A stretch of 64,000 nt of DNA from Voacanga thouarsii (lineage: Eukaryota > Streptophyta > Magnoliopsida > Gentianales > Apocynaceae). The notes under the pieces are model-generated. The model did not search any database, was not told the origin of the DNA, and saw nothing but the letters and a program-made list of their open reading frames with translations. The position numbers and the translations under genes are program-made. Of this stretch, positions 11,947 through 24,929 are shown piece by piece. Where the stretch lies: NCBI GenBank assembly GCA_026120185.1, contig JANUWF010001281.1, positions 1,964,501 to 2,028,500 of the forward strand. Direction: 5' to 3'. How positions within the stretch are numbered: position 1 is the first letter of the stretch; the number at the start of each line of letters is the position of its first letter.

Positions 11947-14052
11947 ATAAATCTTTTATAATAAATAAAATATTAGAATGAATGACCTTGTAGACCTTAG
12001 TTCAAACTTTTACCTACATTCCTAAATTTATTTATATTAAAATCTATTTGTTATTTATTAATTGAAAATTTAAAATAATTCATTTATTATTAATTTTATT
12101 TAATGCTAATTATTTATTATCCATTAAAAAACATTTAATTAAAAATTATATTTAATTTATTATTTACTTATAATAAAGCTATTTTTAAATTACCATTTAT
12201 TAATACTATTAGGACTTAATATTATTTAAAATTCAAACCTTCTTTTATTTATTAGTAATAGCACTCAAGAATTATTAATTGAGTCTATAATTTATTAGCA
12301 ATTATTTTAGAACCCCAAGTTATTTTAACTTATCAAACTGGACTTATTTTATAAAATTCTTTTTTTTAGCTAGCCTTAAAGCTTAGAGCAATAGGGTCGT
12401 GATGTTAATGGGTTGAACTAGGATTATTTTGTGTAAGTGAGTTTAGCTTGAATGTAACCTTATGTTTTGTGTTTACCCTAGGCGGGGTTAGGTTAGCCTT
12501 GGAAGACTTTTGAGTTTGAGCAAGCAAAGAATCAGGTAAGCTCCTGCATGGAATTTTGTGAAGACAAAAAATTACTATGGCAAGCCAAATGCGAAGTGTA
12601 TGGACATTTATTTTGTGAAGGTAATTAAGGACTGTTTTCCCTTTTATTTCCGGACAAACAATCATTTAAAAATTAAACAAGCAGTTTTACACAAAATGCT
12701 AAACCCTTTCTAAAACCCAACTTTGACAAGACTTTTAGAAACCCTTAATTGCTATTTCCAAATAATGTGGATTATGATCAATTTTCTCCCAAGTGGGACA
12801 GTCAACGTTGAGTACTCAATAAGGGTAGACCACCAGGACTAGTCTTTGAAGCGTTAGGGTAAGTCTCTCAGTAGGTGGCCACCTCTGAGGGGTGAGTCCT
12901 GTTTGGATAGGATGCCAATCCGGTAGGTCATGCTGGTCCGAGCTAGCAAGTTTCAGTCTGGTGGACTGAGTGTTCCGGAGTAGACAACCGGTAAGTTTGG
13001 GTGTAGAGATGGAGGAGTATCTCACCCGGTAGGCCGTACACCTACCCTTTTGTCAGCTTGCACAAAGTGTGGCATTCTAACCGTTATTTAGTCATGGGGC
13101 CCAACATGTGGTAACCCATGGCTACCCATTTGAGTGGTTGTATTTATTGTGCACATGTATGGTTTGAAAAGTGAAGCGCCACTCTTTATTTTTAACACTT
13201 GTTTATTGCTTGCCAGCACTTTTCCTTATGAAACTTTTACAACTTGCATACATGAATTATTTTACCTAAAACACTCAAAGCACACACGGGCTTACTGACA
13301 TTTTTATCTCACCACTTTTTATGCCATGTTTTCAGGAAGATCCTGCCGTGGAGGTCATTAGCTAGATTGTTGCCTATGCTTTGAAGACTCATGTTATTTC
13401 CTTTATGTGGTGTTTGAGAGATTGTTGCAAACAATTTATTTTGGATTTGTTCCAGTATTCATCTTTTGGATTGTAATAAGTTTAATTTTAAAGTCTTTAT
13501 TTTATTTTATTCTATGTGACCTAATTATAAAGACCCCTTGTCCTCTGGACGGGGCGACATCCCCGGCTCTGATGGGCCTAGGTAGTGGGGTGTTATAGTT
13601 ACTGTCTCTTGTTGTGTCAGTTTTAGTAGACAGCTTTTCCTGCAATAGTTTCTCCAACATCATCACATCTCGAGTCTTTCTCTTTGACATATTCACCTAT
13701 ATAATATGTGGGAAAAAAAATAAGAAATTAGTATGATAACATTAAGGAGGAGTTGAAAATAGAGGGTAAGATCAGCAAACAAAATTAAATGATGTTCGAG
13801 GAATGTAGAAAAACAACAAGAAAATTGAGAATTCATATTACAAAAGTGACAATGTAAGATAGTGAACATTGGTAATATATCTTCACATAGTGAACATTAC
13901 AAAAGTGACAATTTAAGGCCATACATACTGAACATTCAAATGTGTTCAGAAAGACAAAACATAACAAAAAATAAAGTAAAACTAATGGGTAGTCCACTCA
14001 TAACTAAAACTATTGGCCCTATTCTTTATAACCAGCACTTTCTATTTCTGTA

Positions 14053-17000
14053 TCATTCTTCATGTGAAGCAATTTTGTCAACTGCCATTGCTTTTGAGCC
14101 TTGTAGAACCCAAATGTTATCCTCTTCCTGAATTGCAACATTGTCATCAAGGTATTGTGAGGAACAAGGCTTAGCTTCAGACATATGCAGATTCGTATCA
14201 AATTTATCTCTTGGAGTCATTTTCATCACAATTGCCCAATCTGGTTCAATAGGGTCTAGCACATAGAACACTTGTTCTGCTTGAGATGCTAGTATAAAAG
14301 GTTCGTTTGTTGGGATGTTGTCCTTGTACATCAAATGATTGAAGTTCACCAAAGTAAATTTAAACATGTCCTCCTTTACTCCTCGGTGATTTTCAACCCA
14401 ATCACACCTAAAAAGGATGAACTTAAATTAGGTATTATAAATCAACTCAACAATGTCTGTCAAAATCCCATAATAAGTTACATCCCCAATGATTGGATTC
14501 CTATCTTTTCTGCTAGCAAAACTAAGTGTTGCAGCCTTGACCATAACACCACTATTTTGAGTAGTGCTGCAAGTCTCAGAATTTTTTGTCCGAAAACAAT
14601 ATCTATTGACAATATATGACTTAAAGCGTTTCCCATCAAGATTTGGACCATCAGCTAATACATTTATTTCTTCATCAAACATAGCATTATATTTCTTCCT
14701 CTGATCTTGAACCTGCATATACCATATGAATAATTTGAAATATAATATAATTCAGAAGATATTAATATTATTTTCAATTCCCAACTAAGGTTTTGACTTA
14801 CATAGGTTTTAAACCATCAATGAAATTGTTCACTATGAAGGTTCTGGATATAATGATCACTGGCACGTGGCATCGCACTTTTGAGTTGTGAGATATGTAT
14901 GCTGTCAAATAATAGTGATAATGTTAGATTTCAAATGCCAATTAGTGCCTCAAGCTTTATACTTGAATACACTTCCACTTGCTCTATAAATGACTTTACA
15001 GTGGGTGTATTCATGAGGACATATCTATGGGCTTGTTCCCATATTATTCTATCAAATCTTACATGCTTGCCCTTTCCCACAACATGACCAATATTATCTG
15101 AATTGCCACATTTCCTTGAACAACGATTTGTTTTATCTTCCACATTATTCAAGTATCTAGAACAAAAATTCATGCACTCTTGCATCATATACCCATTTGC
15201 AATTGATGCTTCTGGATTAGCACGATTATGCACTTACCTTTTCAATGTAAGCAAATACCTACATGTAGTTGTGACAAATAAGGCTACTAATCATAAATCT
15301 AAAATTAATGACAACATTGAAGGTAACCCAATTCAAACCTCTCAATAGGGTACATCCACCTATATTGAACAAGACTAGCCAACATTGCTTCCTTAGCTAA
15401 ATGTATAGGTAAATGTTCCATGACATCGAAAAAGGATGGAGGGAATATTTTCTCAAGATGACAAAGAGTGAGAGCAATTCTATCTTGAATATATTCCAAC
15501 TCTTTCATGTGATTAGTCTTGGAACATAATTGTCTAAAGAAGTTTCTCAACTCTATTAAAGGCATTGCAACATTTTTTGGAAAAACTCTATGAACAGCAA
15601 GGGAAGAAATTGTTGCATAAGTATGGGACAATCATGGCTTTTCAGCCCTGATATACTTCTTTGTTGCAAATTAACACACCTAGAAATGTTAGCTGCATAG
15701 CCATCTGGAACCTTTACTCCCTTTAACACCTTACAGAATACCTGTTTTTCCTCCTTGCTTAAGGTGTAACACGCAGGCAGTATAGATGTTCTACCATTCT
15801 CAGTTTAAGTATGCATTGATGTTTGGATTTTCATTATCTCTAAGTCACGCCTAGAATTTAAAGTGTCCTTAGTTTTTCCTTGAACATTGGATATTGTGCC
15901 CCCAATATTATCATAAAAATTCTTCTCGATATGCATCACGTCAAGATTATGAGGACATATATTATCTTTCCAATAAGGCAACTCCTAGAAGATGCTTTTT
16001 TTCTTCCACTTGCAATCTGTAGATGCTTCAACTTCACCTCTTTTTCATTTTCTCAAATCATCCACCTTGTATTCTGTAAGAACACTTTGGAGTTGTTGCT
16101 CAATTCTAGAACTAGACATTCGATCCAGTTTTAAATCATACTGTCTTGTGCCATCAAAAGATACCTTATCCCTACGAAATCTATGATTTGTAGGTAAAAA
16201 ATGACGATGACCAATGTAGCAAAACTTTCTAGAATGCCTCAACCAAAGGGATCATGTTTTATGTCAACAAACAGGACAAGCAAATTCTCACTTAGTACTA
16301 CAACCAGATAACATTGCATATGCTGGAAAGTCATTAATTGTCCATAACAAAGCTGCACGTAATTGGAACATGCTATTAGTTGATGCATCATAGGTTTCTA
16401 CTCCATTATTCCATAAATCTTGAAGTTCCTCAAGAAGTGGCTGCAAATAAACGTCAATCTTTTGTCCAAGACCTTTAGGACCATCTATGAGTATGGAATG
16501 AATGAAGAAAGATTGCTTCATACACAATTCTTATGGCAAATTATATTGAATAAGAACAACAAGCCATGTTCTATGAGTAATAGACAATTATTTAAAAGGA
16601 TTAAAGCCATCTGATGTGAGCCCAAGTCTAATATTGCGACTATCATATGCAAATGATGGATTCCTATAATTAAAATGTTTCCAAGCTTGAGAATCAGCTG
16701 GATGTCGTTGTATGCCATCTTGGGTTCTTTCTTCATCATGCCACTTCATTAATGACGTAGTTTTTGATGACATAAAGTATTTCTGGAGCCTTGGTTTCAA
16801 CAGAAAATATCTCATCTGCTTAACTGCTTTCTTGCCTTTAACTTTATATCTTGTAGCATTACAAATTTTACAACATATAAGATCTTTGTCCTCATTTCTG
16901 AACAACATACAATTGTTAGGACATGCATCATACATCACATTAGTGAATCCAAAATCTTCGGTAATCTTCTTGGCTTCGTAGAATGATTTGGGAAGTTGTA

Positions 17001-17565
17001 CACCTTTGGGAAATGCATCATTAAGTAAATCAATCAACATTGTGAAACTTGTATCTGTCCAACCACCAATAACTTTCAAATGTAACAAGTTCACAATAAA
17101 TGAAAGTTTTGTGAATCTATCACATCCTGGATACAATTCACATCCAGCATCTTCCAGAAGTTTCAAGAAATTCCTAATCTATTTATTGGGTCCACTTGAT
17201 TGATCAGTGTCAGAAGTTTCCACATTACCTATATTTGGAACCCCAAATACTTCATGAACCATATCAACCAAGTCATCTTGAGTAACTGAATTGAAAGAGC
17301 TTTCTCCCTCATCCCTAACTATTGTATCCATATCGGTTTTCCCGTGAAAACTCCAAAGGGTATAGTTATTCATGAAACCATGAATAACTAGGTGAGCTTT
17401 CACAACATCCTTTGACAAAAAGAAACGATTCCCACATTCCTTACAAGGATAGTATATCAGTGAATGTTCACCCTTAAACCGGTATGCAAATACTAAGAAT
17501 TCATCAACCTTCCCCTATATACTCATCTGAAGTCATATGTTTGAATACATCCAATCCCTATCCAT
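14053..17565 (-). pseudogene. CACTA TNP2 transposase, degraded
   Basis: The minus strand begins MDRDWMYSNI at 17565, the transposase-associated N-terminal domain, with CKECGNRFF and VKAHLVIHGF. The core tnp2 domain follows (16588-17166: LYPGCDRFTKLSFIVNLLHL, DACPNNCMLFRNED, a C..C pair, KHFNYRNPSFA, LGLTSDGFNPF). Next come DVYLQPLLEELQDLW, the DUF4218-like block (15305-15631, CHLEKIFPPSFFDVMEHLPI and YRWMYPIERF), and the DUF4216-like C-terminus (14053-14700, LFRCDWVENHRGVK and EPFILASQAEQVFYVLDP). An intron at 14801-14713 has GT/AG borders. Early in-frame TGA and TAG, further stops and several frameshifts make it non-functional as read. TNP2 is the catalytic transposase of these elements. Confidence 0.9.
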
Positions 17566-19929
17566 GTTGACCCAAATCCCTTGATATTTTTTTTATAAAA
17601 AAATATATAGTACATGAGACTCTTAACCTACAAATCACGATGCATATAAACAACTTCAGAGGTAGAAGTTTTTACTTCATAAACAAAAAAAAAAAAAAAA
17701 AAATCCAACCAATTTCAAATCAATTTAATTCAAGGAAGACATTCAATTCTAGTTACTAATTTAAACTGATTTACAAATTGTCCACCTTCTATTATGAACA
17801 AGATCCATAGAGCATGCAAATGCAAAATAACATTCCCAATTATATCCAAACTATTGAAACTACCTAACAAATTCATTCTAAACTATATTCTGCAATTAAA
17901 AATCTGGACTTGCCACAAAATAAAATAGTCAATAACAAAGTTTTCAGTAGCAACTAAACCATATAAAGGAGAGGAATACCTTTGCTAGTAGTTGTGCCCA
18001 ACGATTTAAAGCTTCAAGTTCTCTTTGTTTATCAACTTCCTTAAAAAAAAAAAAAAGGAAGAAGAATAAGAACACCAAAGGCAATAATCCCTTAGAAGAG
18101 CACAACTCATATAAGTAGTATTAACACATACAATATTATTTTTAAGGGAAGCCATCATTACCGCTATGCTATGTACACCTTTACTAACCATAAGGTAGAA
18201 GCCCTTTCTTAGTGTATTGATGCATTTAACTATATCCACTTACAATCCTACCAACATTTGTCAAAAGCATTAGAAGGGGAGATATTAAGCAAATTCCACA
18301 CAAAAAGAAAAACAAAATAAAATATAACAAAGTACCAAGACAACTGTGGTTTTCCAATATATATACAATGTGACATAGATTTTAGCCTTAGAAGAAGTGC
18401 AAAACACCAAAAGACATTATAACAAGAACTTCAAATCAAAAATAATTTCAAGGATGTCAACTCAGTTATCTTGAATGAACTTCACCTCTTAACATCTTTT
18501 ACATATATTTACCCCTTCCCTAATTACACGAAATAAAATGCACCTAGAATAAACAAAGGGTTCATATTTTAAAGTGTAAGCATTGACAAAACCCATTTTT
18601 AATAATCTAAGAAACTGGCATCTAATTTAGAATACATGCTTTCAAACAAAGCTGAAACACAAACTTACCTAGCATAATAACAGGAAAAAAAAAAAAACCA
18701 GCTTTGAATATCAGTAAGACAACCAACAAGGAACCCATATTCCTTCGCACAAGATCAGTCAGTTCACAAAATCATAGTCTATGACAAGTCACCTACAGAA
18801 CACTAAACTCATTAAAGGGGCCATTTCAAACAACATATATAATAGAATATCTTAATAGAAACTAGATTATGAAGAAGGTCTTTTAAGTCAAGTCCATGAA
18901 CCAGACATTCATCAAGACCCAAATAACAAGAACAAACGAGAATCAGTAAATCTAGAAGGTACATTTTTAGCCTGTAATCATGACCCACATTGTCGATTCT
19001 AATAGCAATTTTAACTTTTTTTCAACACCCAGACAAAAAGCAGAGATGGGTACCTAGAAAATCTTAGTGCTAAGCTTGATACTGCAAACCACACATTTGT
19101 TTACCTCTTCGAAAATGCAGACAAATTGCTGATAGATGGAAGATCTTACCTTCAATAAGGAAGAGAAAAGGAACTCTTCAAACCACCCAAGTAGAAGGTT
19201 GATGCCTGATTTGGTTAGAGACGGGCAGATTTTTGAGAGATTGGCGGCAAGGGTTCAGCGGTTGGCAGGAGTGAGTGTTGTCGGAAAGGTTGCACAGGCG
19301 CGCGGTAAGGAAAATGAAGCTAAGTAAAGTAAAGTCATTCCAATTTCAGATGGTATTTTATCCTATTTTTATTATAAAATAAAATTTCACATTACTTAAG
19401 AAGTTTTGAATTTTTTTTGCAAAGATATCTGATTAATTTCATATGCAAAACTAATTTCTTAGCATTATCGAATCTAATTAATTTTTTCTTCCAAAAAAAA
19501 AAATCAAACTAATAGTTGTAAAGTTTAATTAATAGATCTCCTAAATACTATCAATTCTAAATATTAACTATGTTTTTGAACATCTAAAATCATAATATAA
19601 AAAAAAAAACTAATAAACCTTATATCATATCAAAGCCCTTATATATATTTTGTCCTCCAAAAATTGGTAAAAAAAAAAAGAGAGAATTATTTTTCATTAA
19701 GAAAAATATAAAAATGGTGAGAATAATAAAATAGACTTAATTAAACAAAATATCTAATTTATATTTTAAAAAATCATAAAGGAATCTTATACTATAAAAA
19801 AAATTAACACAAGAATTGTTGATAAATATTTCTTTTTTTATTTAATTAAATAATATGAAAATATATTAATGAGTTGAATAATATTTATCTTCTACTGTAG
19901 TCATATAACTAAAATATAGATCTTTCTCC
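17566..19929 (-). other. Leader/promoter side of TNP2, no gene
   Basis: No conserved protein was recognised. A GC-richer patch at about 19130-19330 stands out, and on the minus strand it ends in a donor-like AAG|GTAAGA near 19150. It may be the non-coding first exon of the TNP2 transcript. Upstream of it the sequence turns strongly AT-rich with TATA-like motifs near 19360-19375. The plus-strand open frame at 19136-19327 has no family resemblance and is rejected as a gene. Several poly-A tracts are present. Confidence 0.35.
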
Positions 19930-22421
19930 CCTTCTCCTTCCATAATCTATCATAATATCTAGAAAAAAATATCAAAAACTAATGCATTTAAAAAGATAAG
20001 CATATCAAATTAATAATTTAACCGTTAGATTTGTTAAAATTTCTAACAAAAGTATTATAACAAAATTTGAAGGTAATCAGATATATTTTGTCATATAATC
20101 TAACATAATATCTAGAAAAATATCCAAAACCTAACACATTTACAAAGATAGGCATATCAAATTAATGATCTAACTCTTAGATTTGTAAAAATCACTAAGA
20201 AAAAGTGTTATGACAAAATTTGAAGGTAATCGGATATATTTTAGAACTTAATCTAGCATAATATCTAAAAAAAAATCCAAATCCTAACACATTTTTGAAG
20301 ATAGGCATATCAAATTAATTATCCAACCATTAGATTTGTTAAAATCACTAAAAAAAAGTGTTACGGCAAAATTTAAAGGCAATCAGATATATTTTGGTAC
20401 ATAGCCTACCATAATATCTAGAAGAATATAAAAAACCTAATGTATTTCCAAAGATATGCATATCAAATTAATGATCCAACCGTTACATTTGTTTAAATCA
20501 CTAAGAAAAGTGTTATGGAAAAATTTAAAGGTAATCAGATATATTTGGTACATATTCAAACATAATATCAAGAAAAATATAAAAAACCTAACGCATTTAC
20601 AAAGATATGCATATCAAATTAACGATCCAACCATTATATTTGTTTAAATTACTAACAAAAGTATTATGACAAAATTTGAAGGTAATTGGATATATTTTGG
20701 AACTTAATCTAGCATAATATCTAGAAAAATATCCAAATCCTAACACATTTTTGAAGATAGGCATATCAAATTAATGATCCAACTGATATATTTGTTAAAA
20801 TCACTAAAAAAAAAAAGTGTTATAAAAAAATTTTGAAGATAATCAGATATATTTTGGTATATAATCTAACATAATATCTAAAAAAATATCCAAAACCTAA
20901 CACACTTACAAAGATAGGCATATCAAATTAATGATTCAACAATTAGATTTGTTAAAATCACTAAGAAAAGTGTTATGAAGAACTTTAAAGGTAATCAAAT
21001 ATATTTTGGTACATAATCTAGCATAATATCTAGAAAAATATAAAAAAACCTAACTCATTTACAGAGATATGCATATCAAATTAATGATCCAACAGTTATA
21101 TTTGTTTAAATCACTAAAAAAAAAGTGTTAAAAAAATTAAAGGTAATTGGATATATTTTGGCACTTAATCTAGCATAATATCTAGAAAAATATCCAAATC
21201 CTAACATATTTTTGGAGATAGGCATATCAAATTAACGATCCAACCGTTGTATTTGTTAAAATTACTAAAAAAAAATGTTATAAAAAATTTAAAAGTAATC
21301 AGATATATTTTGGTACATAATCTAGCAAAATATATAAAAAAATATATCTAAATCCTAACATATGTACAAAGATAGGCATATAAAATTAATGATCCAACCG
21401 TTAGATTTGTTAAAATCACTAAGAAAAGTGTTATGGAGAACTTTAAAGGTAATCAGATATATCTTGGTATATAATCTTGCATAATATCTAAAAAATATAT
21501 ATAAAAAACCTAACTTATTTACAAATATATGCGTATCAAATTAATGATCCAACCATTATATTTGTTTAAATCACTAAGAAAAGTGTTATGACAAAATTTA
21601 AAGATAATCGGATATATTTTGGCACTTAATCTAGCATAATATCTAGAAAAATATCAAAATACTAACACATTTACAAAGATAAGTGCATCAAATTAATGAT
21701 TCAACCATTAGATTTGTTAAAATTACTAAAAAAAAGTATTATGACAAAATTTGAAGGTAAATGGATATTTTTTCGTACATAATCTAGCATAATATCTAAA
21801 AGAATATCCAAAATCTAACTTATTTACAAAGATAGGCATACCAAATTAATGATCTAGCCATTACATTTGTTTATATCACTAATAAAAGTGTTATGACAAA
21901 ATTTGAAGATAATCAAATATATTTTGACACTTAATCTAGTATAATATCTAGAAAAATATCCAAATCCTAATGCGTTTACAAAGATAGGCATATCAAATTA
22001 ATAATCCAACTGTTAGATTTGTTCAAATTACAAAGAAACGTGTTATAACAAAATTTGAAGGTAAACAGATGTTTTTTCGTACATAATCTAACATAATATC
22101 TAAAAAATATCTAAAACCTAATGCATTTACAAAGATAGGCGTATCAAATTAATGATCAAATTGTTAGATTTGTTAAAATTGCTAAGAAAAGTGTTATGAC
22201 AAAATTTGAAGGTAATCAGATATATTTTGGCCATAATCTAGAATAATGTCTACATAAATATCCAAAATATAATGCATTTATAAAGATATGACATATCAAA
22301 TTAAGGATCCAACCATTATATTTGTTAAAATTACTAAAAAAAAGTGTTATGACAAAATTTAAAAGTAATCGGATATATTTTAGTACACAATCTAGTATAA
22401 TATCTAGAAAAATATTCAAAA
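19930..22421. repeat. ~152-bp satellite array, about 16 monomers, partial trimeric order
   Basis: The phrase gcatatcaaattaa marks each monomer. It occurs near 20000, 20151, 20304, 20457, 20609, 20760, 20917, 21070, 21221, 21375, 21530, 21683, 21835, 21987, 22138 and 22290, giving spacings of 151-157 bp. Monomers fall into variants. Those preceded by acttaatcta recur near 20304, 20760, 21221 and 21683, every third unit (about 456-462 bp), then switch to every second unit (21987). The array carries no gene; the short ORFs in it are incidental. It lies between the CACTA terminus and the TNP2 leader. Confidence 0.95.
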
Positions 22422-22559
22422 AAAAAGGTAATTGGTCCAAAAAACTATATAAAAATTAATAAAGTAGTAATATCAAGATTTGAGCACACAACCACTTGAA
22501 TATATAAAATTACCTCAACCATGGTATTTAATGAAAACTTTCATTTGATGTTGACATTT

Positions 22560-22865
22560 TTTAATATTTAATAAAATAAGAAAAAAAGCATTTTCCACAG
22601 CTTAGTAAAACTGTGGGTAATAAAATCTATTTACCAACAATTTCAAATTTCTGTGGCAAAAAAAGCATTTTTACCCACACAATTTTTAAATCTATGATAA
22701 AAAGTAACTTTTACATATAGAAACATAGCCGTAACAAAATAAAGTGTTACAAAAAAGGTTTATATGCCACGGAATTCACAACTGTGATAAAAATCGAGTT
22801 TTTACCACAGATTTTGCTATGTTGCAAATTAAAGCGTTGCCAGAAATCACTTTTTTTTGGTAGTG
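22560..22865 (-). mobile_element. CACTA right terminus with subterminal repeats
   Basis: The final bases ttttttttggtagtg read CACTACCAAAAAAAA on the opposite strand. Inside it, short motifs recur in both orientations: ctgtggcaaaaa, tttaccacag, actgtgggtaa, aactgtgataaaaa and aaagtgttac. Dense short inverted motifs of this kind are typical of CACTA subterminal regions, where the TNP1-type protein binds. The following aat (22866-22868) could be one copy of the 3-bp target duplication. Confidence 0.8.
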
Positions 22866-22868
22866 AAT

Positions 22869-23792
22869 CATGCTGGAGTTCCTTAATTTCGGACATCTTG
22901 AGGGTGAATAAATCTAGCTCTAGAAGAAATAATTATTACACACTTGTCACTGAAATTGAAGAGGAAAATATGGAACTACAGCTATACTAAGGACGGTTGT
23001 AGGAAGGACAGTCTGCCTAACTTAATATGGGAACTAGTATGTAACAAAGGAAAAGAATTGGTAAGTAAATAAATTAAGGAGGAAAAAGATATTTGTTTTT
23101 CCCTTAAGATTCAAAATCTCAAAATCCATGGGATGATGGAAAGAATAATTCCAGCCTTGGTAGGTTTTCCACATAGTATATTTTGTTCCTAAATTTGAAA
23201 AGAAATTAGGGAATTATCCCTATGCCTTGGCCGGTTGATCCAAAACCAAATAAGGAAAGAATTTCAATTTGAATTAGAAGAAAAAGGAAATTAAGATTTT
23301 AATTTTATTTAAAGAAAAATTCTTCTTCTCCAAACAATGTAAGTGACAACTAGGAAAATAATTTGGAAGGGACAAAAAGAAATCCTTCCACTCAAGAATA
23401 TTATTCTTGGAACAAAATAGGAAATAATTATTTTTTTATATTAACTACTAAATCAAATTACCTAATATTCATATACCTAGAATTCGAACTCTAATTACCC
23501 AACTAAAATTCCAATACTCTACCCAATAAACCTCCACAATTCTTATGCTTTAAAACATATGAATATTTCCATAAATCTAAATCTTGAACCTAAACTCTCC
23601 TTATGATAACTTATCTATCCAAAATAAATTTGTAGCCGAAAGACCTTTAAGCGAAATAGGGTGTCACTGGGTACTAACGATTCAATCAAAATGCTCCATA
23701 AACATACATAAGACTAAAATTAATTAATATCATATTTACACATAAACGATGCTATGCATGCTCCCAGGCCATTTTAGGTTAGGGTTTTACAC
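22869..23792 (-). mobile_element. LTR remnant, same end type as the 9247 LTR
   Basis: Its right edge, gatgctatgcatgctccc through ttaggttagggttttaca (about 23747-23792), is similar to the reverse complement of the first ~55 bp of the LTR at 9247 (TGTGAAACCCCACCTA...GGGATGCATATCA). So a minus-oriented LTR starts at 23792. The other LTR end was not found before the CACTA boundary, so the remnant is truncated or too diverged. No coding content. Confidence 0.45.
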
Positions 23793-24364
23793 TAGTCAGC
23801 AATAAAGTGGACAATTGAGTAGTTGCAGCTCTGGTAGCACCAATGTCAGGAGTGGAAATCATTAGTCCCTTAGGAATGTTGCGTGAATATGTAAAATATC
23901 AAAATAATGCTAAAAGTATTTTTTTTAAAGGAATAATGCTAAAAGAATAATATTTGACTCATGCAAGTAGTCCACTACCCTTTGAGACTATTTTGTAACA
24001 ATTGAAATATCCCCTAGGATAAAACATATCATCCTTTTAATAAAGAAAAATGGAGTAGAAAAGTGAAAATATAGTAACCCTACAGAGAAGATGAGAAAGA
24101 GAGCGAGATCAAGGCTAAAAAATATTTGTACCATCTATTTTCCAATGTAACATCATCTCTTTAATTGTACAGTTAATAAGCGTTTTAGGATAAGAGAGGT
24201 TGAGGAAAATATGAAAACTCTTAACTAAAAAAATAAAGAGGTTAATAAAATCAATCAAGTTAAATAGGATAAATTATGGATAAGATAGCAAAATCATGGT
24301 AAATCTCTCTTGTTTTAACATTTTATTGATTCAACTTCAAATATTTTGAAATATTTAAAAAGTA

Positions 24365-24500
24365 AATTGATGAATTTAGTTCCTTAATTTTTTTGTTTTG
24401 ACATGATCGGTCTTTATTCTTTTTTTTTTTAAATTTTATAAATTCTTTATCTTTTTTATTTTGACACATTAAGTGTTTTCGATTAATTTCAGACTAGAGT
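24365..24500 (+). repeat. Dispersed AT-rich repeat copy (aaattggtgagttta family)
   Basis: This is a diverged copy of the repeat clustered at 31306-34612. The order is the same: taaattgatgaatttagttcc, ttgttttgacatgatcggtc, a T-run, and ttttgacacattaagtg. A further inverted partial copy lies at about 25770-25925. No coding content. Confidence 0.6.
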
Positions 24501-24929
24501 ATTACAATGGCAACCCGGTCTCCATTTGGTGTTAAATTTTGGTGACGAGTGCATAGATAATGTCAATCATTAGAATGTTGAACAAGCTATGATGCCTGTT
24601 AATGTTCGTCGTCGGTGGCAGGTACCCAAATCACAAAGGATTGGAAGAAATGCCTTCCTTGGCAATCATGCTCTTCAACTACCGAAACTTGAAACTCTTG
24701 TACAAAAGCATGCCCAAATGGAATCCTCGAACCTCATCAAAAAAAAAAAAAAACTTCAAATGGGGGATAAAGAAATTCAGCTGCCAAAATTGGTCCTGTC
24801 CTATATTTAAAAGCCCAAAAATGACGATAGTCATCCACAAGAAATTCTATGTTTAAAGCATTGTGACATTCAGGAAAGAAAGAAGGCTGCTTTATCACGA
24901 GCTGGATTCGTACCAACACTTTTGCTAAG

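Larger units (their letters stand above)
9247..13597 (+). mobile_element. 4.35-kb solo LTR, Gypsy-like
   Basis: It begins TGTGAAACCCCACC and ends GTGGGGTGTTATA, an imperfect inverted pair of the TGTRACACCCC...GGGGTGTTACA type seen in long plant Gypsy LTRs. Flanks are GTTAA (9242-9246) and GTTAC (13598-13602), a 4/5 match for a 5-bp target duplication. Removing it rejoins the TNP1 reading frame. No gag or pol coding was found inside, so it is called a solo LTR. It contains a (CT)25 run at 11142-11191, an (AT)n run at 11914-11943, an AT-rich stretch at about 11750-12370 and a GC-richer block at 12790-13140. Confidence 0.75.
8745..13690 (-). pseudogene. CACTA TNP1 5' exon, split by an LTR
   Basis: The minus strand starts with ATG at 13690 (MSKRKTRDVMMLEKLLQEKL) and runs to 13603. 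It resumes after the LTR insertion at 9241 and continues to about 8745. The resumed part is proline/serine rich (RPATRPYPSSSNPSAPPP), then a low-complexity acidic stretch ending in SGNDMLDATTIAS, and a donor-like CAG|GTAC follows. In-frame TAG and TGA codons and one frameshift near 9090 break it even without the insertion. Assignment to TNP1 rests on position and strand relative to the 3' exons and on the low-complexity N-terminus common in this family; no diagnostic motif is present here. Confidence 0.55.
2502..22865 (-). mobile_element. Large decayed CACTA (En/Spm) DNA transposon, minimum extent
   Basis: The order on the minus strand is terminus (22865), subterminal repeats, satellite array, leader, TNP2 transposase, TNP1. 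This TNP2-then-TNP1 order is usual for plant CACTA elements. The right end reads ttttttttggtagtg, matching the CACTA-type inverted repeat, and is followed by a possible 3-bp target duplication aat. No CACTACCAAAA-type left end was seen between 1 and 2502, so the element may extend beyond the window or have lost that end. Both genes carry stops, so it cannot make its own transposase as read here. That the satellite and both genes belong to one element is inferred from order and strand. Confidence 0.65.

Noticed and set aside
15880..17203. Several plus-strand ORFs across 14.3-17.2 kb
   Set aside because: They are antisense shadows of the degraded TNP2 gene on the minus strand.
19136..19327. 63-codon plus-strand ORF in a GC-richer patch
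   Set aside because: No family motif. It is better explained as the antisense of a possible untranslated first exon of TNP2.
20456..20647. ORF within the satellite array, and a similar one at 22216-22440
   Set aside because: Chance open frames in tandem AT-rich repeats.
19930..22421. CRISPR-like regular repeats
   Set aside because: The ~152-bp units are contiguous diverged satellite monomers without unique spacers, in a plant nuclear context.
24589..24919. Overlapping short ORFs on both strands near an A-run
   Set aside because: Searched for the missing HD-Zip leucine zipper; none was found, and no other family was recognised.
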